From NCBI GenBank assembly GCA_919901895.1, contig CAKKQI010000112.1, positions 1 through 6,430 on the forward strand: a stretch of DNA of 6,430 nucleotides, given 5' to 3'. Of the stretch, positions 1 to 6,139 are shown piece after piece. The notes under the pieces were generated by a model. That model did no database searches. It was not told the origin of the DNA and saw only the letters and a list, made by a program, of their open reading frames with translations. The stretch's first letter is position 1. Each line of letters starts with the position of its first letter. The DNA comes from Candidatus Brocadiaceae bacterium (GTDB lineage Bacteria > Planctomycetota > MHYJ01 > JACQXL01 > CAKKQI01). The translations under genes and the position numbers were made by a program.

Positions 1-1
1 C

Positions 2-1105
2 TCGGTCCATACCGGAGGATATTGCCAAGCACGCAATCGTCTAAAAGAAACAGCGCTGCGTAATTTAGGAGCTGGCTTGGGTAAAGAATTGGTAAGAAGC
101 GAAAAGCCAGATGAAAGATGGCGTGGACGGCGTGTGATTATTCCAGACGGCAGCTCGGTTTCACTGCCCGATACTTTATCTAACCAGAAGGTTTACCCGC
201 AGCCAAATACTCAATCAGCCGGATGCGGGTTTCCGGTTATGTATTTGAGCGCATTGATGAGTTTGACTTCCGGGGCATTGCTGGATTTTGAGACTGGTTC
301 GGGCAATGGGAATGAATTGACTCTTTGGCGTAAGATGTGGCATCTGCTTCAATCAGGCGATGTAATTTTAGGCGACGGGAAATACTCGTCTTACGCGGAC
401 ATCGCGTTACTTCGGGGGCGTGGCATTGATGTTGTAGCGCGTTTCGGCAAGCGCAAGGCCGATTTCCGTAAGGGGCAGATTATCGCTCTGGAGGACCATC
501 TAGTCGAATGGGAACGACCTAATCAATTACCGGACTGGCTGGCGGGTAAATGTTTGCCTGAGAAAATGATGGTGCGTGAACTGCGTTTCCACATAGCGGC
601 GGCCGGTTTCCGGTCAGAGACCGTAACGATAGCCACGACTTTATTGGATGCCGAAACTTATCCCAAGCAGGATATAGCCGAATTGTTTTTCTGCCGTTGG
701 CAAATAGAATTGAGATTGAGAGATATTAAGACCATATTGGGTATGGATATTCTTCGGACTAAAACACCGGGTCGGGCCCGTAAGGAACTGTGGATGTATC
801 TAACCGCCTATAATCTTCTGCGAACGCTGATGAAAGCGGCTGCGGTAAACAATAGAGATATCGCGGCCCGCATAAGTTTTCAGGGTTGCCGGCAGCGGTT
901 TTTAGCTGTCGTGACGAGGAATTGCCCGGCCAAAAGATTTGGATATCTTTATCGTATGTTACTTAAAGATTTAGCCAAAGATTTAAATCAATATCGTCCA
1001 TTTCGTATTGAACCAAGAGCAATTAAAAGACGGAAAAAACAGTACGATTTATTGAATCGCCCAAGAGAGGTTTTACGAAGAAAACTTATACAGGAGGTGG
1101 CTTAA
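2..1105 (+). CDS. IS4-family DDE transposase, N-terminus cut by window edge
   Basis: This is a transposase that cuts and joins insertion-sequence ends using a DDE triad and two metal ions. The frame is open from base 2, and the residues before the in-frame TTG at 77 (including TGGYCQARNRL) are typical of the family, so that TTG is not the true start. Using codon 2-4 as residue 1, 367 residues are visible. The first Asp is D49 in PDGSSVSLPDT, the second is D125 in GDGKYSSYAD, and the Glu is E236 in RWQIELRLRDIK. The last segment fits the IS4 Y-(2)-R-(3)-E-(6)-K signature, except that Phe stands where Tyr is usual. Family members are usually somewhat over 400 residues, so perhaps 50-80 are missing at the left. 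The C-terminus is lysine/arginine rich and ends at TAA 1103-1105. It looks intact over the visible part; activity is unknown. Confidence 0.93.
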   Translation, partial: SVHTGGYCQARNRLKETALRNLGAGLGKELVRSEKPDERWRGRRVIIPDGSSVSLPDTLSNQKVYPQPNTQSAGCGFPVMYLSALMSLTSGALLDFETGSGNGNELTLWRKMWHLLQSGDVILGDGKYSSYADIALLRGRGIDVVARFGKRKADFRKGQIIALEDHLVEWERPNQLPDWLAGKCLPEKMMVRELRFHIAAAGFRSETVTIATTLLDAETYPKQDIAELFFCRWQIELRLRDIKTILGMDILRTKTPGRARKELWMYLTAYNLLRTLMKAAAVNNRDIAARISFQGCRQRFLAVVTRNCPAKRFGYLYRMLLKDLAKDLNQYRPFRIEPRAIKRRKKQYDLLNRPREVLRRKLIQEVA

Positions 1106-1109
1106 CTAT

Positions 1110-1125
1110 GTGCCATTCGGGACAG
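1110..1125. repeat. Probable right terminal inverted repeat of the IS
   Basis: The sequence GTGCCATTCGGGACAG follows the transposase stop by 4 bp. Read on the other strand it begins CTGTCCCGAATGGCAC, which resembles tips I recall from IS4-family elements. The matching left copy is outside the window, so the repeat cannot be verified by pairing, and the exact end may differ by a few bases. Confidence 0.5.
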
Positions 1126-1133
1126 CATACTCA

Positions 1134-1736
1134 TTACGTAGTTCTCGCATCCCCTGTCATTTTCTGAACAATAGATTGCCCAACCTGGTACGCCTGTTTT
1201 AACGCTTCGGAATGTTTTTCTATCTCACCTTTTACGCCAATCTGTCGGAAAAGCAATTCACCGGCATATTCTACGTTAATGGCATCAAAAAAATATTTGA
1301 CGGTTTTAATGGCGCCGTCAAAAAGATGCTCACCCTTAGTTCCGCCGACGGAAATAAAAAACCCCAGCCGTTTTTTTCCAGGGACAGCATCTTCTTTTTT
1401 TTTCAGAATATATTTTCTGGCCCAGAGCGACTGGCTCCGGTCAATTAATGCCTTTGCCTGGGCCGGCAGGTTATAAAAAAAAATCGGCGCGGCCAGGACC
1501 ACTAAATCAGCCGTTAATAATTTACCGTAAACCGGCGTCATTTCATCCTTGATACAGCATTCGCCGGTTTTCAAACAGACGTTATACTCCTGGCAGGGAG
1601 AAAATTTAAGGTCGCTGATTCTAATCGATTCCACGGCCACCCCGGACCAAGAAACGCCCTTTAAGAATTCGTCCAGAAGCGAGGCCGTATTGCCCGGCCG
1701 GCGCGGACTTCCATACAAGGCCAAGACCTTAATCAT
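1134..1736 (-). CDS. Flavodoxin-fold NADPH-dependent FMN reductase / iron-sulfur flavoprotein-like oxidoreductase
   Basis: This is a 200-residue cytoplasmic flavoprotein, a normal length for the family. The first strand and phosphate loop, residues 3-17 (KVLALYGSPRRPGNT), form the FMN-phosphate site of the NADPH-dependent FMN reductase and multimeric flavodoxin families. Residues 76-94 (DLVVLAAPIFFYNLPAQAK) are the second flavin-contacting strand and loop, and 124-132 (LGFFISVGG) the third. A cysteine-rich insert lies at 48-61, with C48, C54, C60 and C61. Relatives often have C-x2-C-x2-C here; the middle Cys is Tyr51. A complete 4Fe-4S site therefore looks doubtful, and substrate and electron partner are unknown. 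The ATG overlaps the upstream stop (ATGA, 1733-1736), and an AGGTGGAG ribosome site sits inside the upstream gene's end, so translation is probably coupled. The 3' end lies about 8 bp from an IS end, but the C-terminus looks complete. Fold assignment is firm, function is not. Confidence 0.88.
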   Translation of the reverse strand: MIKVLALYGSPRRPGNTASLLDEFLKGVSWSGVAVESIRISDLKFSPCQEYNVCLKTGECCIKDEMTPVYGKLLTADLVVLAAPIFFYNLPAQAKALIDRSQSLWARKYILKKKEDAVPGKKRLGFFISVGGTKGEHLFDGAIKTVKYFFDAINVEYAGELLFRQIGVKGEIEKHSEALKQAYQVGQSIVQKMTGDARTT

Positions 1737-2662
1737 TTCAACTCCACCTCGTGCTTGGAAAATTTAACTATGAGCGGATTTACTTCACCGCGTCGTTCTA
1801 AAAGTTTTCCCTCTTTATCGTGCCGCGAAAGAGTCAGACTGGCCGGCAACATCATATTCTGAACATAAGTGTATAAAAGATTGATGCGCGCCCGCTCGTC
1901 AAAATCACCCTTCCGGTCGTATTTGGTTACTTCCAGAGAACTGAGATTCCAAAGTTTCTTGTATTTCGCCGCCTTAACCACCATGACTATCTTACCATCC
2001 TGATTAACCACCTCGGCCTTTTCAATTATTTTATCCTTATTGACCCAGATATAAATAGAACCCTCTTCATCCGAACCGGCGTCTTGATCATTTTTTTCTT
2101 CGGCTTCGTCTTTATTCTCGTCCCGGTTCCGGCCTAAACGTCTTTTCAAAGGACCGCCTTTGGGCGGCGCGGTTTTTTTTTCTTTCAGAATAATTTTATC
2201 AAGACTCTTGTCTTTTTCCATTGTAACTTCAAAACGGTTACTCTGTTCCACCTTTCCCAAAAGTTCCAATAAATCATTAATCGGATTAACCGATTTGAAA
2301 AATTTCACCAATTCCCCTTCCATTAAGCGGGCATAAGTGTTGGCATCATCCCTGGCCTCCGACCCAAAATAATTCGGAATATCAATTACCCTGACTTTAA
2401 GCGGCTTTCCCGGTTCATAAACCATTTCGTATTTCGCCTGTTCAATAATAACCCGCCCGCGTGTTTCCAGTGTTTTGGCAACATCAGAACACGTGACTAA
2501 AGAAGTATAACGATTTAACCCCTGCTCATCAAGGTCGTACCAACTCTCGGCTACTTCTTTCAAAATTGTAATCGGGTCGTCGGCCGGTTCTTCCTTCTTT
2601 TCTTCTCCCCAGCTAACAGTTAAAAGTACAAACAATAAAACAAAAACATATAAAGATCGCAT
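1733..2662 (-). CDS. Secreted protein of unknown function with a charged linker (possibly LolA-like fold)
   Basis: I do not recognise a named family. The protein has 309 residues. Residues 1-19 form a Sec signal peptide: Arg2, a hydrophobic core at about 4-16, and likely cleavage after S-W-G (19/20). No lipobox Cys is present, so a soluble periplasmic or exported protein is expected. An N-terminal region (about 30-160) contains WYDLDEQGLNRYTSLV and alternating-strand segments. A low-complexity linker follows (about 160-200), first basic and proline/glycine-containing, then strongly acidic (DENKDEAEEKNDQD). A C-terminal region (about 201-309) has strands such as SIYIWVNKDKIIEKAEV. Alternating beta strands with 'DGKIV' turns loosely resemble LolA/LppX-type lipoprotein-carrier folds, but this is a weak inference. 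The ATG at 2660-2662 follows AGGAG with a 6-nt spacer. It is the first gene of a coupled operon with the flavoprotein downstream. The linker DNA contains a small palindrome (2147-2162). Confidence 0.8.
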   Translation of the reverse strand: MRSLYVFVLLFVLLTVSWGEEKKEEPADDPITILKEVAESWYDLDEQGLNRYTSLVTCSDVAKTLETRGRVIIEQAKYEMVYEPGKPLKVRVIDIPNYFGSEARDDANTYARLMEGELVKFFKSVNPINDLLELLGKVEQSNRFEVTMEKDKSLDKIILKEKKTAPPKGGPLKRRLGRNRDENKDEAEEKNDQDAGSDEEGSIYIWVNKDKIIEKAEVVNQDGKIVMVVKAAKYKKLWNLSSLEVTKYDRKGDFDERARINLLYTYVQNMMLPASLTLSRHDKEGKLLERRGEVNPLIVKFSKHEVELK

Positions 2663-2668
2663 AAAATA

Positions 2669-2673
2669 CTCCT
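2669..2673 (-). promoter_or_regulatory. Ribosome binding site of the secreted-protein gene
   Basis: AGGAG on the minus strand lies 6 nt before the ATG. It is a canonical Shine-Dalgarno site and fixes this start, which also gives a complete signal peptide. Confidence 0.75.
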
Positions 2674-2744
2674 GAACGGTAATGGTGATTTCAAAAGATT
2701 ACAGTGCTTAACTAACTAAATTCAATCGCTCTATATAATTATTA

Positions 2745-2774
2745 ACCATATCATATTACTATGAATAAAGTCAA
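2745..2774 (-). promoter_or_regulatory. Candidate sigma-70 promoter of the secreted-protein/flavoprotein operon
   Basis: On the minus strand a -35 hexamer TTGACT (2769-2774) is followed, after 18 bp, by a -10-like TATGGT (2745-2750), which matches four of six consensus bases. It lies about 80 bp upstream of the start codon, in AT-rich DNA. No operator is evident. The assignment rests on consensus matching by eye only. Confidence 0.35.
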
Positions 2775-2818
2775 GGATAAATTCTTTGGTCCATGTTCAT
2801 CAGTGGTTAGGAAATTTA

Positions 2819-2855
2819 TTGACATTAAATTGAAATTCTGGCTTGATGTGATAAT
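2819..2855 (+). promoter_or_regulatory. Weak candidate promoter for folC
   Basis: A perfect TTGACA occurs at 2819-2824, and an extended -10-like TGTGATAAT at 2847-2855 (TGT then GATAAT). They are 25 bp apart, which is too far for a classical pair. The extended -10 could work alone, or the TTGACA could be paired with a poor -10 near 2842. It lies about 70 bp upstream of the folC ATG. Confidence 0.25.
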
Positions 2856-2863
2856 CTGTGTCA

Positions 2864-2889
2864 GCCAAAGGACTGACTCGTCCTATGGC
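2864..2889. repeat. Imperfect palindrome upstream of folC (10-bp stem, 6-nt loop)
   Basis: The arms GCCAAAGGAC (2864-2873) and GTCCTATGGC (2880-2889) are complementary at nine of ten positions around a TGACTC loop. No T-run follows, so it is not an obvious intrinsic terminator. It sits among repeat units in the leader of folC and shares CAAAGGAC with a smaller palindrome in the secreted-protein gene. It is probably a dispersed palindromic repeat, although an effect on the folC leader RNA is possible. Confidence 0.6.
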
Positions 2890-2902
2890 GAGTAATCAGC
2901 TC

Positions 2903-2921
2903 TAATCCGTGAAATCAGTGG
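2903..2921 (+). repeat. Dispersed repeat unit immediately before the folC start
   Basis: TAATCCGTGAAATCAGTGG ends 4 bp before the folC ATG. Its core CCGTGAAATC (2907-2916) recurs in inverted orientation at 4316-4325, at the 3' end of folC. The repeat occupies the place where a ribosome binding site should be, and only a weak GTGG (2918-2921) is available. Confidence 0.6.
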
Positions 2922-2925
2922 TACT

Positions 2926-4311
2926 ATGTTTAAATCATATCCCCAGGCCTATCAATATCTTTGCCGGTTCACTGATTACGAAAAAATGACGCGTTTTCAC
3001 TACAACCGGCAGACGTTTGACCTGAGACGGATGCGGCAATTAATGGCCCTGGTCGGCAATCCGCAAAATTCGCTGCGTCTTATTCACATCGCCGGCACCA
3101 AAGGTAAAGGGTCAACCGCCATTATCTTATCCCGTCTTTTAGAATTAGCCGGTTATAAAGTCGGACTCTTCACCTCACCTCATCTTATTTCACTCCAGGA
3201 ACGAATCCAGATTAACGGGGTCCACATCTCTAAAAAATCTTTTACCGAAATGATGAACCGACTTCATCATTTTTCACTCCCTCGTCTAACATCCAACATC
3301 CAACTTCTAACTTCATCTGTGAACCCCACCTTCTTTGAACTCATCACGGCCGTGGCTTTCTTATATTTCCATCAGCAAAAAGTTGACTTTGCGGTAATGG
3401 AAGTGGGACTGGGCGGACGCATGGATGCGACCAATATTATCACACCTTTAGCCAGCGTCATTACCACCATTGATTTTGACCATATGGATAAATTAGGTTA
3501 TTCTTTAGCAAAAATCGCCGGGGAAAAAGCGGGCATTATAAAAAAAAGCGTGCCGGTTTTCTGCGCCGAGAACGAAAATACGGTACGGCAGGTGATAAAA
3601 AAAACGGCCCGGGCAAAACAGTCGTTACTTTATCTGGTCGGCAAGGATATTAAAATAACTCAATGCCGTAATTCCGACCCCGCCGATAGCGGAACAAGTA
3701 AATTCAGTTCTGTTTTTAACCTCAAAACTCCTTTTCATCATTACCGGCATTTGAAATTATCCCTACCGGGAAAACATCAGGTTCAAAATACCGCTTTGGC
3801 GCTGGGCGTGATTGATTATCTCCGGCATAAAAAAATAATCCGGATTCAACCGGCCGCCATCAAGAAAACCTTACGCCAAATAATCCTGCCGGGGAGAATT
3901 GAAGTGGTAAAAAAATCGCCGGATCTGATTCTTGACGGCGCTCACAATCCTGTTTCAATCCGGGCGTTAAAAGAAACTATTAGCCGCTCGTTTAAATATA
4001 AAAAATTAATCCTGATTCTCGCCATCAGCCGTGATAAAGAAACCGATAAAATATTAAATTTGATTTTACCAATCAGCGATGTCATCATCTTAACGAAAAC
4101 AGGCCATCCCCGTTTATGGGAACCGCTTGAACTGGTTCCGCAGATTCCCGGACATTTTTTTAGCCGCCCGGTCTTTCTGGAACCGAACCCGAAAAAAGCA
4201 TTACTGATAGCTGAGACTTTATCTTCTAAAAAAGACCTGATTTTAGTCACCGGCTCTTTTTATTTAGCCGGAAAAATAAAAGAAATTTTAACAACTGATT
4301 ACACCGATTAA
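2926..4311 (+). CDS. folC: Bifunctional dihydrofolate synthase / folylpolyglutamate synthase
   Basis: This cytoplasmic Mur-ligase-family enzyme ligates glutamate to dihydropteroate and then to tetrahydrofolates, using ATP. Visible features in order: the N-terminal TDYEKMTRFHYNRQTFDL segment (16-33); the ATP P-loop GTKGKGS (57-63); the folate-binding loop FTSPHLISLQERIQING (82-98); the central motif EVGLGGRMDATN (159-170); DFDHMDKLG (183-191), whose His is a metal/catalytic site in the family; AGEKAGIIK (198-206); LPGKHQVQN (280-288); LPGRIEV (321-327); and the linker motif DGAHNP (337-342). The C-terminal domain follows. At 461 residues it is slightly long. The extra length lies in a 7-bp-repeat-encoded stretch (121-130) and a variable insert (about 240-265). 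The last residues TTDYTD and the stop come from a dispersed repeat. All catalytic motifs are intact, so it is probably functional. The Shine-Dalgarno is weak. Confidence 0.97.
   Translation: MFKSYPQAYQYLCRFTDYEKMTRFHYNRQTFDLRRMRQLMALVGNPQNSLRLIHIAGTKGKGSTAIILSRLLELAGYKVGLFTSPHLISLQERIQINGVHISKKSFTEMMNRLHHFSLPRLTSNIQLLTSSVNPTFFELITAVAFLYFHQQKVDFAVMEVGLGGRMDATNIITPLASVITTIDFDHMDKLGYSLAKIAGEKAGIIKKSVPVFCAENENTVRQVIKKTARAKQSLLYLVGKDIKITQCRNSDPADSGTSKFSSVFNLKTPFHHYRHLKLSLPGKHQVQNTALALGVIDYLRHKKIIRIQPAAIKKTLRQIILPGRIEVVKKSPDLILDGAHNPVSIRALKETISRSFKYKKLILILAISRDKETDKILNLILPISDVIILTKTGHPRLWEPLELVPQIPGHFFSRPVFLEPNPKKALLIAETLSSKKDLILVTGSFYLAGKIKEILTTDYTD
3287..3314 (+). repeat. Four tandem 7-bp repeats inside folC
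   Basis: TAACATC, CAACATC, CAACTTC and TAACTTC stand head to tail, following the pattern YAACWTC. They encode residues 121-130 (LTSNIQLLTS), in a loop between the folate-binding region and the FFELITAVAF helix. The 28 bp is not a multiple of three, so each unit is read in a different frame. Confidence 0.75.
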
Positions 4312-4330
4312 GACGGATTTCACGGAATTA
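4294..4330 (-). repeat. Dispersed repeat overlapping the 3' end of folC
   Basis: On the minus strand this reads TAATTCCGTGAAATCC, then GTCTTAATCGGTGTAATCAG. It consists of degenerate TAATC-x-GTG units like those upstream of folC, in the opposite orientation. It contains the folC stop codon (4309-4311) and encodes its last five residues (TDYTD) on the + strand. Confidence 0.65.
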
Positions 4331-4349
4331 AAATTATGACCTGTAAAAT

Positions 4350-4378
4350 TTTACCGATTTAGATAATTAGCCGGTAAA
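4350..4378 (-). terminator. Weak possible terminator between convergent folC and the TSUP gene
   Basis: TTTACCG (4350-4356) can pair with CGGTAAA (4372-4378) around a 15-nt loop, and the 12-bp palindrome GTAAAATTTTAC (4343-4354) overlaps it. On the minus strand the stem is followed by ATTTTAC rather than a clean T-run. The stem is AT-rich with a long loop. It lies in the right place for the end of the minus-strand operon but is a poor match to an intrinsic terminator. Confidence 0.2.
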
Positions 4379-5102
4379 GCATCCGAACACTTAATAAAAT
4401 AATAAGAAGACCGACCGATATCATCAATATCTTAATAGGTAATTTTTTGCAAAGATAAGCCGATAACGGCGCGGCCAGAACACTCCCCACAATTAAAGCC
4501 GCAATAATCGGCCAGTATCCTCCTAATCCCAGCACCGCCAAAAAAATCACCACCTGAGTGGTAGTCACGAAAAACTCGGCCAGGTTAGCTGAACTGATGG
4601 CTAATTGCGGATTATGACCGCGGGCCATCAGGGTAGAAGTAACAATCGGGCCCCAGCCGCCGCCGCCCACCGCATCAACAAATCCACCCGTCAATCCTAA
4701 CGGAAAAAGCCTGGTCTCCACTTGACACTCCTGTATTTTTTTAAATGCCTTGCGTAATATTATCAATCCCATTATTAACAGATATCCGGCCACGAACGGG
4801 ATTAATTTATCACCAGGGATAATAACCAGAAAACAGGCGCCGGCCACCCCGCCGAGCACACCCGGAATGACGAGTTTTTTAAATAATTTCTTATCCACGT
4901 TGCCGAATTTCAGATGAGCCAGACCCGAGACGCCATTGGCAAATATCTCAGCGGTGTGAACACTGGCGCTGGCGATCGCCGGCGGAAGCCCGAAACTAAG
5001 CAAAAAAGCGGTGGAAGTAAGACCATAGCCCATCCCCAGCGTCCCGTCAATCATCTGGGCGACAAAACCGATGACCACGAAAATAATTAAATTTTCATCC
5101 AT
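4359..5102 (-). CDS. TSUP-family (TauE/SafE-type) membrane transporter
   Basis: This is an inner-membrane carrier of 247 residues, the usual length, with about eight hydrophobic segments. The family moves sulfite, sulfonates or other organic anions, usually outward; the substrate here is unknown. The internal duplication typical of TSUP proteins is clear. Residues 10-35 ([20 protein letters not shown] and what follows) correspond to 136-158 ([20 protein letters not shown] and what follows), each with a glycine-rich turn after an acidic residue (D19, D143). A second paired motif is [16 protein letters not shown] (45-60) versus [12 protein letters not shown] (170-181). The ATG lies inside the upstream acr3 gene, overlapping its end by 16 bp. 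No good ribosome site is seen, so translation probably depends on ribosomes finishing acr3. The pairing suggests a role linked to arsenic or to thiol/sulfur compounds, by context only. Confidence 0.92.
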   Translation of the reverse strand: MDENLIIFVVIGFVAQMIDGTLGMGYGLTSTAFLLSFGLPPAIASASVHTAEIFANGVSGLAHLKFGNVDKKLFKKLVIPGVLGGVAGACFLVIIPGDKLIPFVAGYLLIMGLIILRKAFKKIQECQVETRLFPLGLTGGFVDAVGGGGWGPIVTSTLMARGHNPQLAISSANLAEFFVTTTQVVIFLAVLGLGGYWPIIAALIVGSVLAAPLSAYLCKKLPIKILMISVGLLIILLSVRMLYRLII

Positions 5103-6139
5103 AATAATTTCTTTTTAAACCATAAAGATACACTAACCAGCCCGATTAAAACAGCAACTTCAACCAAGGGCCCCACGACGGCGGCAAAAGCCACGCCGGA
5201 TTTGATACCGAAGACCGCGACCGCCACGGCGATGGCCAATTCAAAGTTATTACTGGCCGCCGTAAACGAAAGCGCCGCTGATTGTTCATAACTCGCCCCC
5301 ACTTTTTTGCTCAGATAAAAAGACACCAGAAACATCACCACAAAATAGATGAGTAACGGAATCGCTATCCGCACCACATCAAGCGGTATCCTGACGATAT
5401 ATTCACCCTTCAGAGAAAACATCACCATAATTGTAAATAGAAGCGCTATCAGCGTAATGGGACTGATACGCGGAATAAAGACCTTTTCATACCAGTCGCG
5501 GTTTACCAGTTTAATCAGACTGAATCTCGTAATCATACCGGCCAGGAATGGGATACCCAGGTAGATAAAAACGCTTTCGGCAATCTGGCGGATCGTAACA
5601 TCAACCTCAACGCCTTTCAAACCAAACCAGCCGGGCAGAACCGTAATAAATATCCAGGCATAAATAGAATAAAATAACACCTGAAAGATGGAATTAAAGG
5701 CGACTAATCCGGCGGCATACTCGGTATCGCCCTTGGCCAGTTCGTTCCAGACTATCACCATTGCAATACAACGGGCCAGACCGATCATTATCAACCCGAC
5801 CAGATACTCCGGATAACCGTGCAGGAATATGACCGCCAGCGTGAACATCAGAATAGGCCCAATCACCCAGTTCTGGATAAGCGATAACGTCAGCACTTTA
5901 ATATTTTTGAAGACATCTCCTAACTCCTCGTATTTTACCTTAGCCAGAGGCGGATACATCATCAGGATTAATCCGATGGCAATCGGGATATTAGTCGTAC
6001 CGGATTGAAATTGCTCCCAGAATTCAACAATACCACTAAATAAATATCCCATTCCGACGCCGAGCGCCATGGCGAGGAATATCCAGAGCGTCAGAAACCT
6101 ATTTATAAAAGATAAGTTTTTATAAGATTCGTTATTCAT
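5087..6139 (-). CDS. acr3: ACR3-type arsenite efflux permease
   Basis: This inner-membrane exporter drives arsenite out of the cell using the membrane potential and gives arsenic resistance. With the start at 6137-6139 the protein has 350 residues and about ten membrane segments, the normal ACR3 size. It begins [20 protein letters not shown] (13-32), characteristic of the family. Other motifs are [19 protein letters not shown] (55-73), [13 protein letters not shown] (120-132) with the conserved Cys124, and [14 protein letters not shown] (292-305) with the conserved Glu300. Cys and Glu at these places are known to be needed for ACR3 activity. The frame stays open upstream to an ATG at 6290-6292, but those 51 residues are hydrophilic, unlike ACR3, and come from a palindromic repeat. 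I therefore chose the internal start, although its Shine-Dalgarno is weak (GGAT). It is the first gene of a coupled pair with the TSUP carrier. No arsR or arsC is in view. Confidence 0.95.
   Translation of the reverse strand: MNNESYKNLSFINRFLTLWIFLAMALGVGMGYLFSGIVEFWEQFQSGTTNIPIAIGLILMMYPPLAKVKYEELGDVFKNIKVLTLSLIQNWVIGPILMFTLAVIFLHGYPEYLVGLIMIGLARCIAMVIVWNELAKGDTEYAAGLVAFNSIFQVLFYSIYAWIFITVLPGWFGLKGVEVDVTIRQIAESVFIYLGIPFLAGMITRFSLIKLVNRDWYEKVFIPRISPITLIALLFTIMVMFSLKGEYIVRIPLDVVRIAIPLLIYFVVMFLVSFYLSKKVGASYEQSAALSFTAASNNFELAIAVAVAVFGIKSGVAFAAVVGPLVEVAVLIGLVSVSLWFKKKLLWMKI

Larger units (their letters stand above)
1..1125 (+). mobile_element. IS4-family insertion sequence, right-hand part (left end outside window)
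   Basis: This region holds the IS4-family transposase reading frame and a probable right terminal repeat just after its stop codon. The left terminus and any upstream target duplication lie before position 1, so intactness cannot be judged. The right boundary at about 1125 is inferred from the terminal-repeat-like sequence at 1110-1125. The host gene next to it, a minus-strand flavoprotein, stops only 8 bp beyond this boundary. The element has therefore landed almost exactly at the 3' end of that operon. An unduplicated remnant is possible but cannot be tested here. Confidence 0.75.
2663..2925. other. Divergent intergenic region with promoters and degenerate dispersed repeats
   Basis: This 263-bp gap separates the minus-strand operon from folC. 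Its left two-thirds are AT-rich and hold candidate promoters for both directions. Its right third is made of repeat-like units: CATGTTCATCAGTGG at 2792-2806, TAATCTGTGT at 2852-2861, a hairpin at 2864-2889, and TAATCCGTGAAATCAGTGG at 2903-2921. The nonamer ATCAGTGGT occurs twice in direct orientation (2799-2807 and 2914-2922). No ORF or RNA gene was recognised. Confidence 0.6.

Noticed and set aside
77..79. TTG as the true start of the transposase
   Set aside because: Conserved transposase sequence is encoded in the same frame upstream to the window edge, so the gene begins before position 1.
1212..1767. Small + strand open frames opposite the flavoprotein gene
   Set aside because: They are antisense to a well-supported gene, have low-complexity or unrecognisable translations, and overlap each other. 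They are shadows of the real frame.
2926..2928. A regulated folC leader or riboswitch in the 2819-2925 region
   Set aside because: No known folate-riboswitch (THF) consensus could be recognised. The structure present is explained by short repeats.
3671..3695. Possible palindrome in folC (TTCCG ... CGGAA, CCGC-CGATA-GCGG)
   Set aside because: The arms are only 4-5 bp and compete for the same right side. It lies in a naturally variable FolC insert, and chance is a sufficient explanation.
3942..4250. 102-codon minus-strand frame inside folC
   Set aside because: It is antisense to the conserved C-terminal domain of FolC and has no recognisable motif.
5349..5564. 71-codon + strand frame inside acr3
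   Set aside because: It is antisense to conserved membrane segments of ACR3, and its translation has no family features.
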